From Nitrospirota bacterium (GTDB lineage: Bacteria > Nitrospinota_A > UBA7883), in NCBI GenBank assembly GCA_011052055.1, contig DRJW01000426.1, positions 1 through 8,901 on the forward strand: a stretch of 8,901 nt of DNA, given 5' to 3'. Each line of letters starts with the position of its first letter. The stretch's first letter is position 1. The translations under genes and the position numbers were made by a program. The notes below the pieces were generated by a model. That model did no database searches. It saw only the letters and a program-made list of their open reading frames with translations, and had not been told where the DNA came from. Shown here piece after piece: positions 1 through 6,741 of this stretch.

Positions 1-1344
1 ACGCTCTCACGTGAAGTGGCGAAGTTGTTGTGGAGAGCTTATGCCAAAGGCGCCCAGATGCGCGCAAGGCTGACGGGCGATGGCGCTTTTAAGACGGCGA
101 TAATCGACGACCTTGTCGCGCCGCATGTCGGCAAGCATGAAACAGTTGACGAGTTCATGAACGCATATGAGGCGCATTTGTCGGAGTTACAGAAAAAACT
201 CGTCAAGGAAAATGCGTATAGGGTTCCCCTCCTTCAAAATCTGGAAACAGTGAGCCGGGACGGATGGAATTCGGCTTTGCGATCTGCGGTGTCTGCTATG
301 CACGATAACAATGCGTGGCCTGATAATAAAACGGGAAAAAAGCTCTCCATCGGCCTTGTCCGAATGGCGAACATAAAACCTGCGATAGAGACCGCCACTT
401 ATCTTGCCGGCGAATTCCCCCAGGCGCGGGTCGCCTGTTATCACTCCAACCACTTAGCAATTCAGCGATTTTGTATAGAAAAACGCCTTGATGAGCTACT
501 CACACGGAAAAACGGCTATGAGCATATCCTGGATGATAAGGAGATCAGGGATATGCTTGACGACCCTGAATACTCTGAGCTGATGTTAATCGTAGTCGCC
601 ACGCCAGTTGAGGAGATCGGACGCGATCATGATTTCGACTGGGCGGTTATCGAGCCATCGAGCGCTCAATCTATTGTTCAGACGGCGGGCAGGGTCAACC
701 GGCATCGGTTAAATGAAAATATCGGCAAGCCGAATATCTCCATCATGCGGTACAACTTAAGGGAGGTCGGTGATGAAAACCTGGTGTTCCGCTGGCCGGG
801 ACTGGAGGTTAAAAGTGAAAACAAGTATGAAAGCCACGACCTTGGCGAGCTTCTGGATTGGGACAACATCGATATAATAGACGCCCGAATCCGCTTTGGC
901 GCCCATAAGTTCGCAAAGCTTGATGACGAGTCGATTGAGCGCTCAACTGAAAATATTTTCGCCAGCATGACATCCAGCGACACAGCTGAAAAACTCTGGA
1001 TGGCCCTGGAAACCTACACGAAATCCAGACTCCGCGATAATGAGGGGAAGAAACGTATCGAGCTGACGCTGAAAGAACCGTATGATAAAGAAAACTCGTT
1101 TATGTGTAGGGAGGAAAACTCCAACGAAGACCCGGCACAGCGAAATATCAAAAGCGCCATAGCCAATGTCCCCAATGCCTGGTTAGCGAAATCGGACTCA
1201 CAATTGGTGGAGCTGGCAAGGGCAGTTTTTGACGGTGATGAATATGAGGTCGACCGATCAATGTCCGTCTCGGTAATAGCTAACAGCGCATCGGATATAT
1301 CGCGCCATATGTCTTTCGGGTTTTGTAGAGACAGTAACAGTTAA
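1..1344 (+). CDS. cas3: Type I-F Cas3 (Cas2-3) nuclease-helicase, C-terminal 447 residues, 5' end outside the window
   Basis: Cas3 is the ATP-dependent helicase-nuclease recruited by the type I crRNA complex to unwind and degrade invading DNA; in type I-F it is fused to Cas2. The frame is open to base 1, so the gene continues leftward and the GTG at 16 is not a real start. Counting from base 1, the fragment has SIGLVRMAN at 116-124, YHS at 147-149, the helicase motif V region ATPVEEIGRDHDFD at 200-213 and motif VI QTAGRVNRHR with its arginine fingers at 227-236. The wording ATPVxEIGRDHDFDWAVIEPSS, followed by the AGRVNRHR motif, is that of the I-F subfamily rather than I-E or I-C. The Cas2, HD nuclease and Walker motifs should lie upstream. 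The C-terminus (MSFGFCRD) looks natural, so the 3' end is not truncated. Unusually, csy1 does not follow; the next gene is a convergent VapC toxin 40 bases away. The subtype call is recognition of motif wording from memory, not a search. Confidence 0.9.
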   Translation, partial: TLSREVAKLLWRAYAKGAQMRARLTGDGAFKTAIIDDLVAPHVGKHETVDEFMNAYEAHLSELQKKLVKENAYRVPLLQNLETVSRDGWNSALRSAVSAMHDNNAWPDNKTGKKLSIGLVRMANIKPAIETATYLAGEFPQARVACYHSNHLAIQRFCIEKRLDELLTRKNGYEHILDDKEIRDMLDDPEYSELMLIVVATPVEEIGRDHDFDWAVIEPSSAQSIVQTAGRVNRHRLNENIGKPNISIMRYNLREVGDENLVFRWPGLEVKSENKYESHDLGELLDWDNIDIIDARIRFGAHKFAKLDDESIERSTENIFASMTSSDTAEKLWMALETYTKSRLRDNEGKKRIELTLKEPYDKENSFMCREENSNEDPAQRNIKSAIANVPNAWLAKSDSQLVELARAVFDGDEYEVDRSMSVSVIANSASDISRHMSFGFCRDSNS

Positions 1345-1384
1345 AATATTTCGAGCGCGCTATTAGTTGGGGCGCCCTTATAAT

Positions 1385-1789
1385 TTATGGAGTGATTATC
1401 GGGACTTTCGGGAAATAATGGCTGTATCGGCTGATATCCCTTGTTAGCAGTTCCATCCCTTTAACAGCCGCGTGTGCTCCGATAAAAAAATCAGGCAGGG
1501 GCGATCTCCGGGCGCCGCCGGACTTCCGATATCGTAAAAAGCTTTTACCGGCCAGAAACGCGGCTTCCCAGGGAACCGGATCGCGGCGGAAGTAATCGAT
1601 CGGCAGGGCTACATCAAGATCCTCGATTTTGTCAAACCCGATGGAAACTTCGGCGTATATCACCTGGTTGATAACCAGAACACGCTCCCCGGCCAATTTT
1701 GAAAGTGTCGCCGAAGACCATTCGCACCAGCGTTTATCCTCCGTGACCAGATCGAGGATTACGTTGCTGTCGACTAAGACCTCTTTCAC
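1385..1789 (-). CDS. vapC: VapC-type PIN-domain RNase toxin
   Basis: This 134-residue protein has the size and acidic residues of a PIN-domain ribonuclease toxin. VapC toxins cut tRNA or rRNA in the cytoplasm when the antitoxin is lost. The Mg2+-binding quartet is readable: D7 in LVDSNVILD, E47 in YAEVSIGF, D100 in PLPDFFIGAHA and D118 in TRDISRY. The toxin therefore looks catalytically intact. The start is a GTG at 1789 whose first bases overlap the antitoxin stop (GTGA). No Shine-Dalgarno is seen before it, so translation is probably coupled to the antitoxin. The gene ends with TAA and converges on cas3. The RNA target cannot be told from sequence. The family call is strong; VapC versus another PIN toxin name is a convention based on the partner. 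Confidence 0.9.
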   Translation of the reverse strand: MKEVLVDSNVILDLVTEDKRWCEWSSATLSKLAGERVLVINQVIYAEVSIGFDKIEDLDVALPIDYFRRDPVPWEAAFLAGKSFLRYRKSGGARRSPLPDFFIGAHAAVKGMELLTRDISRYSHYFPKVPIITP

Positions 1790-2019
1790 GAAGCTTTGCG
1801 CGTCAACGCCATAATCTCGTCTGTGGTCATTTTAACCGTCGCTTTCCCTCTCATACTCTTTATCAGGTCTCTCCCACGTTTAGTAGCTCCTTCAGCCTTT
1901 TTCCTGAGGTATACGTTTCCTTTCCTGGTAACGAACTCGACCTCGGTGTGCGGGAGCAGTCCCATACTCTCCCTGATCTCCTTCGGAATAGTGACCTGAC
2001 CTTTGGTGGTTATACGCAC
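1786..2019 (-). CDS. vapB: VapB-type antitoxin with AbrB/MazE (SpoVT) DNA-binding fold
   Basis: This 77-residue protein is the antitoxin of the pair. Residues 1-45 (RITTKGQVTIPKEIRESMG, then EVEFV, then GNVYLRK) form the swapped-hairpin AbrB DNA-binding domain. In this family that domain represses the operon's own promoter. The basic tail at 46-77 would wrap the toxin and inhibit it. The start is a GTG at 2019, with GAGGA ten bases upstream at 2030-2034. It is the promoter-proximal gene and overlaps vapC by 4 bases, the usual antitoxin-first arrangement. A TATAAT box and an 8-base direct repeat lie just upstream and are likely sites of self-repression. Confidence 0.9.
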   Translation of the reverse strand: MRITTKGQVTIPKEIRESMGLLPHTEVEFVTRKGNVYLRKKAEGATKRGRDLIKSMRGKATVKMTTDEIMALTRKAS

Positions 2020-2044
2020 GATGTTTCGATCCTCGCTATAAGTA

Positions 2045-2067
2045 TTACTTTGTAAATTCTTACTTTG
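2045..2067. repeat. 8-base direct repeat TTACTTTG, candidate VapB operator
   Basis: TTACTTTG occurs at 2045-2052 and again at 2060-2067, 15 bases apart start to start. The copies lie between the TATAAT box and the antitoxin ribosome binding site, where an autorepressor would block transcription. AbrB-fold antitoxins bind repeated or palindromic sites in their own promoters, so the operator reading is an inference from position. A second short direct repeat, GTCAA, lies at 2074-2078 and 2085-2089. Confidence 0.4.
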
Positions 2068-2096
2068 ATTATAGTCAATTTATTGTCAAAAAAAAG
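2068..2096 (-). promoter_or_regulatory. Candidate promoter of vapBC
   Basis: Read on the minus strand, a perfect -10 box TATAAT lies at 2073-2068, with a start point expected near 2061. No good -35 sits 17 bases upstream; that place is T-rich (2096-2091). A TTGACA at 2089-2084 is only 10 bases from the -10, too close to serve it. The -10 is convincing, the -35 is not. Confidence 0.4.
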
Positions 2097-2353
2097 AAAA
2101 ATCGTGGTGGATCGAGCAACTCCAGCTACAGTCAAATTGAACGGAATTGGCAAAAATCCATCGTAATTAATAATCGACCAGGATTTTAATAGCCTATTGT
2201 GCCTATAAGTTGTAGCGGTCTATCCAGTGCATTTTCAAGCCCTTGGCAAAGCCGCCTGAATCATATCGTCTACAAATGGCAAACCAGAGGTCGCAGGCTT
2301 TTTGAATTAAAGCGTTTTTTGAGCAAAAACATCCAAAAACTTAAGATATAAGC
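2097..2353. other. Intergenic stretch without recognisable genes
   Basis: Between the vapBC promoter and the RRM-gene promoter there is A+T-rich sequence with no persuasive frame on either strand. I looked for type I-F CRISPR repeats (regular 28-base units with a GCCGNNNNGGC-like stem) because of the neighbouring cas3, and found no periodic repeats or repeat remnant. A patch at about 2240-2305 contains GGCAAA twice and ends in GGCTTTTT, but forms no clean hairpin. Confidence 0.5.
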
Positions 2354-2383
2354 TTGATAAATTAGACCGAAAGATAATATAAT
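2354..2383 (+). promoter_or_regulatory. Sigma70-type promoter of the RRM gene
   Basis: TTGATA at 2354-2359 and TATAAT at 2378-2383 are separated by 18 bases. Transcription would begin near 2390, leaving a leader of about 125 nt before the RRM start codon. The ATG at 2382 overlaps the -10 box, which argues against it as the start of translation. Confidence 0.65.
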
Positions 2384-2389
2384 GCCTAA

Positions 2390-2513
2390 CTATCTGCGTC
2401 GCTTTTGGCGCCGTGGGGGTTTATTTTGGTGTTCGTTGGGCCGTAGCGTAAGTTTTAGTTCCGGACTGAAGAGCAGAATTTTATTTTTAGTGTTTGAGTA
2501 TGGAGAAGATGGA
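2390..2513 (+). promoter_or_regulatory. Long 5' leader of the RRM gene, possible cis-regulatory RNA
   Basis: About 124 nt separate the predicted start point from the start codon. The leader is G- and U-rich, with GGCGCC near 2408 and GGGCCG near 2439. Small bacterial RNA-binding and cold-shock proteins often have long leaders whose folding controls translation with temperature or by autoregulation. That this leader does so is inference. The frame is open through it (44 codons), but the encoded residues do not resemble part of an RRM protein. Confidence 0.35.
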
Positions 2514-2780
2514 ATGAGGAATATTTTTGTTGGCAGTCTGCCTTTTAGCGCCTCGGAAGAGGAAGTTCGTGAACTGTTCGCGGCTCACGGTAATGTTCAT
2601 TCGGTAAAACTGATCACAGATCGTGAAACCGGAAGACTCCGTGGTTTTGGTTTTGTTGAAATGGACGATGCGGAAGGAGACGCGGCTATCGAAGCGCTCA
2701 ACGGCACAGAGTTCGGAGGCAGAAGCCTTGTTGTAAACCAGGCGAGGGAAAGAGGGGATCGCCGACCGAAAAGATTTTAG
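2514..2780 (+). CDS. Single-RRM RNA-binding protein, Rbp/cold-shock type
   Basis: The 88-residue protein is essentially one RNA recognition motif. RNP2 is IFVGSL at residues 4-9 and RNP1 is RGFGFVEM at 43-50, with the RNA-stacking aromatics F5, F45 and F47 in place. The closing element, GTEFGGRSLVVNQA, ends in the usual beta-4 strand. A short basic tail, RERGDRRPKRF, replaces the long glycine-rich tail of many cyanobacterial Rbp proteins. Such proteins bind single-stranded RNA in the cytoplasm and are commonly cold-induced RNA chaperones. The ATG at 2514 is chosen because GGAG at 2502-2505 lies 8 bases before it and the RRM begins at residue 3. An in-frame ATG at 2382 overlaps the -10 box and is rejected. 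The gene is monocistronic, between its own promoter and terminator. Confidence 0.92.
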   Translation: MRNIFVGSLPFSASEEEVRELFAAHGNVHSVKLITDRETGRLRGFGFVEMDDAEGDAAIEALNGTEFGGRSLVVNQARERGDRRPKRF

Positions 2781-2832
2781 TTTTTTCCGTCAGCTTTAAA
2801 AGAGCGCGGAATACTTAGCTCCACATTTACTG

Positions 2833-2865
2833 CCCGCCTTACTTTCAGGTAAGGCGGGTTTTTTT
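2833..2865 (+). terminator. Intrinsic terminator of the RRM gene
   Basis: A perfect 10-bp stem, CCCGCCTTAC (2833-2842) with GTAAGGCGGG (2849-2858), closes a 6-base loop TTTCAG and is followed by seven T's (2859-2865). It ends 49 bases before the aminotransferase start and so insulates the two units. Confidence 0.95.
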
Positions 2866-2914
2866 ATCTTTGCTGTCTCTGTGAAATTGCGTTTTATCAG
2901 TATACTGGGAACCT

Positions 2915-4069
2915 ATGACAGAGCCAAGCCGCATATCCAGAAAATCCCAGGACATCCCTTCGTTTATCGTCATGGACATTCTTGAAAAAGCGGGGGCGAT
3001 GGAGGCTGATGGAAAAAAAGTTATCCATTTTGAAATCGGAGAGCCAGATTTCGACACTCCTGAGCCGGTGAAAAAAGCTGGAATAGCGGCTATCAGGAAA
3101 GGATACACCAAATACACCCATAGCCTGGGCCTGCTAGAGCTGAGGCGGGCCATCGCCGATAACTTTAATGATGAATACGGCGTGGAGATAGACCCGGAGC
3201 GGATACTTGTAACTTCCGGATCGTCCAACGCTCTGTTCCTTGCGCTTGCCGCCCTTATCGACAAAGGCTCGGAAGTAATAATGTCCGACCCTGGCTATTC
3301 TTGTTATCCGCATTTTGTATCGTTTCTCGGCGGCAAACCTGTCATGGTTAAAGTAGATGAAAAAGAGGGCTTCCAGCTACGGCCCGAAATGATTAAGAAA
3401 AAAATAACGAAACGCACATGCGCGATATTAATCAACTCTCCTGCGAATCCTACCGGCATGACACTCGATTCTTCCGTGATGAAAACCATCGCAAAATTAG
3501 GCCCGGTCGTTGTCTCTGATGAGATTTACCATGGCCTGATATACGAGGGGGGAGTGAATTCGATATTGGAGTTCACCGGCCGGGCTTTCGTGATAAACGG
3601 TTTTTCTAAAAGATACGCTATGACGGGATGGAGGCTCGGATACATGATCGCTCCTGAGAAATATATCCGGCCTGTCCAGAAGATGCAACAAAATTTCAAT
3701 ATATCGGCGAATTCGTTTGTGCAATGGGCGGGGATTTCAGCGCTGGCCCATGGAGGGCCGTTCTTGAAAAAAATTCGTAAAACGTTCGATAAGCGGCGAA
3801 AGTTTCTTGTGAACGGACTTGAAGAGATAGGACTGCCTGTGACCCACCCGCCCAAAGGCGCCTATTACGTATTTACAAACGCTTCTAAATACGGCAAAGA
3901 CTCCCTTAAACTGGTTCATAAAATATTGGACGAATCCCTTGTCGCGATAACACCCGGAATAGATTTCGGCGAAGGCGGCGAAGGCTATTTAAGGTTTAGC
4001 TACGCCAATTCCATCGAGAATATGGAAACAGGGCTCAACAGACTGGGCAAGTTACTGGGAAAAATGTAA
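2915..4069 (+). CDS. PLP-dependent class I/II aminotransferase (aspartate/aromatic aminotransferase family)
   Basis: The 384-residue protein is a complete fold-type I aminotransferase, a cytoplasmic enzyme moving an amino group between an amino acid and a 2-oxo acid through pyridoxal phosphate. Readable family motifs are GEPDFDTP at 42-49, TSGSSNALFLAL near 100-111, NSPANPTG at 174-181 (N178 near the cofactor ring), SDEIYHGL at 201-208 (D202 and Y205 hold the cofactor) and GFSKRYAMTGWRLGY at 229-243, where K232 is the Schiff-base lysine. The carboxylate-binding arginine is R360 in LRFSYA. The length is usual for the family and the N-terminus aligns from the start. The ATG at 2915 has only a close GGGA (2907-2910) before it; no better in-frame start is seen. 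Substrate cannot be assigned, since this subfamily includes aspartate, alanine, aromatic and diaminopimelate enzymes. The gene appears to stand alone and converges on the kinase gene with 4 bases between the stops. Confidence 0.9.
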   Translation: MTEPSRISRKSQDIPSFIVMDILEKAGAMEADGKKVIHFEIGEPDFDTPEPVKKAGIAAIRKGYTKYTHSLGLLELRRAIADNFNDEYGVEIDPERILVTSGSSNALFLALAALIDKGSEVIMSDPGYSCYPHFVSFLGGKPVMVKVDEKEGFQLRPEMIKKKITKRTCAILINSPANPTGMTLDSSVMKTIAKLGPVVVSDEIYHGLIYEGGVNSILEFTGRAFVINGFSKRYAMTGWRLGYMIAPEKYIRPVQKMQQNFNISANSFVQWAGISALAHGGPFLKKIRKTFDKRRKFLVNGLEEIGLPVTHPPKGAYYVFTNASKYGKDSLKLVHKILDESLVAITPGIDFGEGGEGYLRFSYANSIENMETGLNRLGKLLGKM

Positions 4070-4073
4070 CCGC

Positions 4074-6371
4074 TCAAATAATATACTTCCTTATTCGTGA
4101 AATAAACTCCTTTTTCTTGACCGGTTTTGAGATAAAATCATCCGCCCCCAGCTGTATGACCTTCTCGCGTGTTTCCAGCTTGCCGTCGGAAGTGACAATA
4201 ATTACCGGAATGGATTTCATCATTTCATTTCCCATGATCTCCTCAAGGAGGGTATACCCGTCCATTTCCGGCATCGTAATATCGCTAATAATCAGGTGGG
4301 GAGAATGTTCTTCGATCGCTTTTAGAGCCTCCAGGCCGTTTTCAGCTTCGATAATATCCACTTTCAGCTCACCAAGAAATACCATTAACATTTGCCGAAC
4401 GATTTTTTCATCATCAACGAGAAGAATCAGAGGCTTCACATTGGGTAGCTCGGCGTAGAAGACACTCCCCTCCCCGGATGCGCTATCGACTATGATATCC
4501 CCGCCATGCTCGCGCATAATGCCATAGCTATATGGGAGCCCCAACCCGGTTCCTGGTTCACCCAAAGAGCCAAGAGTAGTCGTTTTTACTTCGCTCTTGA
4601 AAATATCTGGCAATATCTTCTCGCCAATTCCGGGCCCTGTGTCCTTTACCGCGATTGTTGTGGGCCGCCCAGGCGGACTGAACAGGGTGACAACATCTCC
4701 TTTGCCGCAGAATTTCACGGAGTTGGAGACCAGGTTGGATATTACCTCGTAGAAGAGGGTTTTATCTGCGTATAATCTTGCGCCTTCAGGAACTTCATTT
4801 ACCATCTCGATTCCCTTGTTATGCGCAAGGTGGCTTATAGACCCCAATACGGCGCCAGATATTATGTGTCCGTCGAAAAATTTTGGCTTCAATTTGATTT
4901 TCCCGGTTTTGAGCCTGCTTATATCCAGCATTTCCTTAATCATAGAGACCATCCGGCCACCGCTTTGCAAAACAGCGTCCATTAACTCTCGCTGTTTCGG
5001 TTTTAACTTTAACGATGGATCGTTACGCAACAGATTCATTGTCCCTAATATTGACGTGAACGGAGAGCGCAGGTCATGCGCGACAAGGTTTACGAATTTG
5101 TCCTTCAGTCTGGTCGCCTCCTCCGCTTCATGCTTGGCGGTGATGAGCGCCTCCTCCGCCTTCTTGCGTTCAGTGATATCCGTTGAAATACCGCATACGG
5201 CGTATGGCCGCCCATCATCACCCAAAAGAGGAAATTTTACTGAAATGTAGGTATGGATACCGTCATCATGGGGAGCGACCTCCTCCATTGTAAGCGGCTT
5301 GCCAAGTTCAAGAACTTTTTGATCGTTTTCCCGGAAGGCGTCGGCTATTTGCTTTTCGAAAATATCGTAATCTGTTTTGTCTACTATTTCTTTGCGGCTT
5401 ATCTTGAACAAATTTTCGAAAATCTGGTTTATGAGAATATATTTTCCGTTAACATTTTTCATATAAACGACAGAAGAGGTATTGTCGAGTATAGCTTGAA
5501 GCCTCTCCTCGTTTTCCAGAACCAACGCTTCTGCCCTCTTGCGCTCAGAGATTTCCCGTCTCAGCTCGCCTGCCGTGCGCTCCAGGGAAGAATAGGAATC
5601 GTACAACTTCACCGCCATGCTGTTAAACTCCTCTCCCAATTCCGCAATTTCATCTCCTCCTTTGACCTGGACTGACTGGTTCAACTGGCCTTTGGATATT
5701 TTCCTGGTGGCGATTTTCAATTGCTTTAACCTGCTACTTATGGAATACGCCATATATATAGCGAGCAAAAATGAGATCAAAATAACGGTAAGGAAAACCA
5801 GTATATTCCTTCGTAGCGAAGATTTGACGGACGCCTGGGCTTCCATATTAAAAGACCTGCCCTTGTTTTCAGCGTACTTCCATAATTGTTCAGCTTTCAT
5901 GTCCAGATACCTGACATGATCCGCGCCTTTGCCTTTGGTAATAGCGATAGCCTCATCTACTTTGCCTGCCTGAGCCAGGCGTATTACTTCCTGGCGAATC
6001 GGTCTCCAGTCTTTGAAGGCTTTATATGTGTTTGCGGCGAGTTTTTTTCCTTCTTCGCCCAGAATACGCTTCTGGACAATCATCATTTCATCGAGCACTT
6101 TGCCTTCAAGGTCGTCAACGATAGCAACGACTTCTTTCAGCTCGTCTTCATTCGACGCCAGAACCACATCTTTCATCGACCTGTGCATGGCCATGATATC
6201 GGAGTTCGCTCTTAAAGAGGCGCGGGTGACCGCCAGAGGATGTGTGTACATACGGTTAACTTCATTGGCCAGATATGTGTGGGCGTAATAATCTATCAGC
6301 CAGACAATAGACAAAAGCGAAAGAATGGCGGTATACGCCAGGAGAAGTTTCACTCTAATGCTAATTTTCAC
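4074..6371 (-). CDS. Membrane hybrid histidine kinase: periplasmic helical sensor, HAMP, PAS, HisKA, HATPase, receiver
   Basis: This 765-residue sensor kinase is complete. Order of domains: membrane helix 7-29; periplasmic region 30-187, apparently all helical and like the four-helix-bundle sensors of chemoreceptors (HPLAVTR, then MHRSMKDVVLA); membrane helix 188-211; HAMP about 209-262; coiled linker; PAS about 287-405 ending DITERKKAEE; HisKA with H432 in AHDLRSPF; HATPase_c with N550 in NLVSNSVKF, DTGPGIG at 577-583 and GTGLGL at 607-612; receiver 648-765 with D653/D654, phosphoacceptor D697 in SDITMPEMDGY, T727 and K749. All catalytic residues are present, so autophosphorylation at H432 and transfer to D697 are expected. 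No separate response regulator or phosphotransfer protein lies nearby, so the final target is unknown. The start taken is GTG 6371, because GAGGA lies 6 bases before it. A GTG at 6386 would add five residues but has no ribosome site. The ligand cannot be read from sequence. Confidence 0.93.
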   Translation of the reverse strand: MKISIRVKLLLAYTAILSLLSIVWLIDYYAHTYLANEVNRMYTHPLAVTRASLRANSDIMAMHRSMKDVVLASNEDELKEVVAIVDDLEGKVLDEMMIVQKRILGEEGKKLAANTYKAFKDWRPIRQEVIRLAQAGKVDEAIAITKGKGADHVRYLDMKAEQLWKYAENKGRSFNMEAQASVKSSLRRNILVFLTVILISFLLAIYMAYSISSRLKQLKIATRKISKGQLNQSVQVKGGDEIAELGEEFNSMAVKLYDSYSSLERTAGELRREISERKRAEALVLENEERLQAILDNTSSVVYMKNVNGKYILINQIFENLFKISRKEIVDKTDYDIFEKQIADAFRENDQKVLELGKPLTMEEVAPHDDGIHTYISVKFPLLGDDGRPYAVCGISTDITERKKAEEALITAKHEAEEATRLKDKFVNLVAHDLRSPFTSILGTMNLLRNDPSLKLKPKQRELMDAVLQSGGRMVSMIKEMLDISRLKTGKIKLKPKFFDGHIISGAVLGSISHLAHNKGIEMVNEVPEGARLYADKTLFYEVISNLVSNSVKFCGKGDVVTLFSPPGRPTTIAVKDTGPGIGEKILPDIFKSEVKTTTLGSLGEPGTGLGLPYSYGIMREHGGDIIVDSASGEGSVFYAELPNVKPLILLVDDEKIVRQMLMVFLGELKVDIIEAENGLEALKAIEEHSPHLIISDITMPEMDGYTLLEEIMGNEMMKSIPVIIVTSDGKLETREKVIQLGADDFISKPVKKKEFISRIRKYII

Positions 6372-6377
6372 CAGATT

Positions 6378-6382
6378 TCCTC
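6378..6382 (-). promoter_or_regulatory. Ribosome binding site that decides the kinase start
   Basis: GAGGA on the minus strand is followed by six bases (AATCTG) and then GTG at 6371. The alternative GTG at 6386 lies upstream of this site and has only A+T-rich sequence before it. Confidence 0.7.
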
Positions 6383-6682
6383 GCACATGTTAAAAATACC
6401 AGCACAATATTTATCAGATAACAGACAAAATTTATACATCCTACTTGTTAACACCGGCCCACACAATCAGACACGCCCATCCTGCCTTTTTCACTCTGGC
6501 CCCATCTCTTCGGCGCGCGCTGGCCGTGGCCTGTCCGGGCGGCGTCGATCAATCCCAGGATTTCTTGAAACAGGGGTGGATTTGGGCCGCAACACGCATA
6601 ATGGCCATCAATCTTCGCAAATTTTTACTATTTTCTCACAGATCATCTGGAATAATTTTGTATATTTTCGTCTTATAGGTCG

Positions 6683-6710
6683 AGGTATATGCAATTTATA
6701 CCTTAAATTG
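6683..6710. repeat. Two overlapping, mutually exclusive inverted repeats
   Basis: AGGTATA (6683-6689) pairs with TATACCT (6697-6703), and CAATTTA (6692-6698) pairs with TAAATTG (6704-6710). Each is a perfect 7-bp match. They share bases 6692-6703, so only one can fold at a time as RNA; as DNA they could be overlapping protein-binding sites. The function is inferred from geometry only. Confidence 0.5.
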
Positions 6711-6741
6711 TGGCGTTATCCCCCTCGATTTATACGCCACT

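Noticed and set aside
1345..1384. Terminator between cas3 and vapC
   Set aside because: Small palindromes (AGCGCGCT, GGGCGCCC) occur but form no long stem followed by a T-run on either strand.
2084..2089. TTGACA as the -35 box of vapBC
   Set aside because: It is only 10 bases from the TATAAT box, too close for sigma70 recognition.
2097..2353. CRISPR array or degenerate I-F repeats next to cas3
   Set aside because: No periodic 28-base repeats or the expected GC stem could be found; scattered GGCAAA words are not regularly spaced.
2382..2513. N-terminal extension of the RRM protein starting at ATG 2382
   Set aside because: The ATG overlaps a TATAAT box, has no ribosome site, and the 44 residues are unlike RRM proteins; the ATG at 2514 has GGAG at the right distance.
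4816..5250. Plus-strand open frame antisense to the kinase
   Set aside because: The opposite strand encodes conserved kinase and PAS motifs; the plus-strand translation has low complexity typical of an antisense shadow.
6372..6386. Kinase start at GTG 6386 (770 residues)
   Set aside because: No ribosome site lies upstream of it, while GAGGA is correctly placed for GTG 6371.
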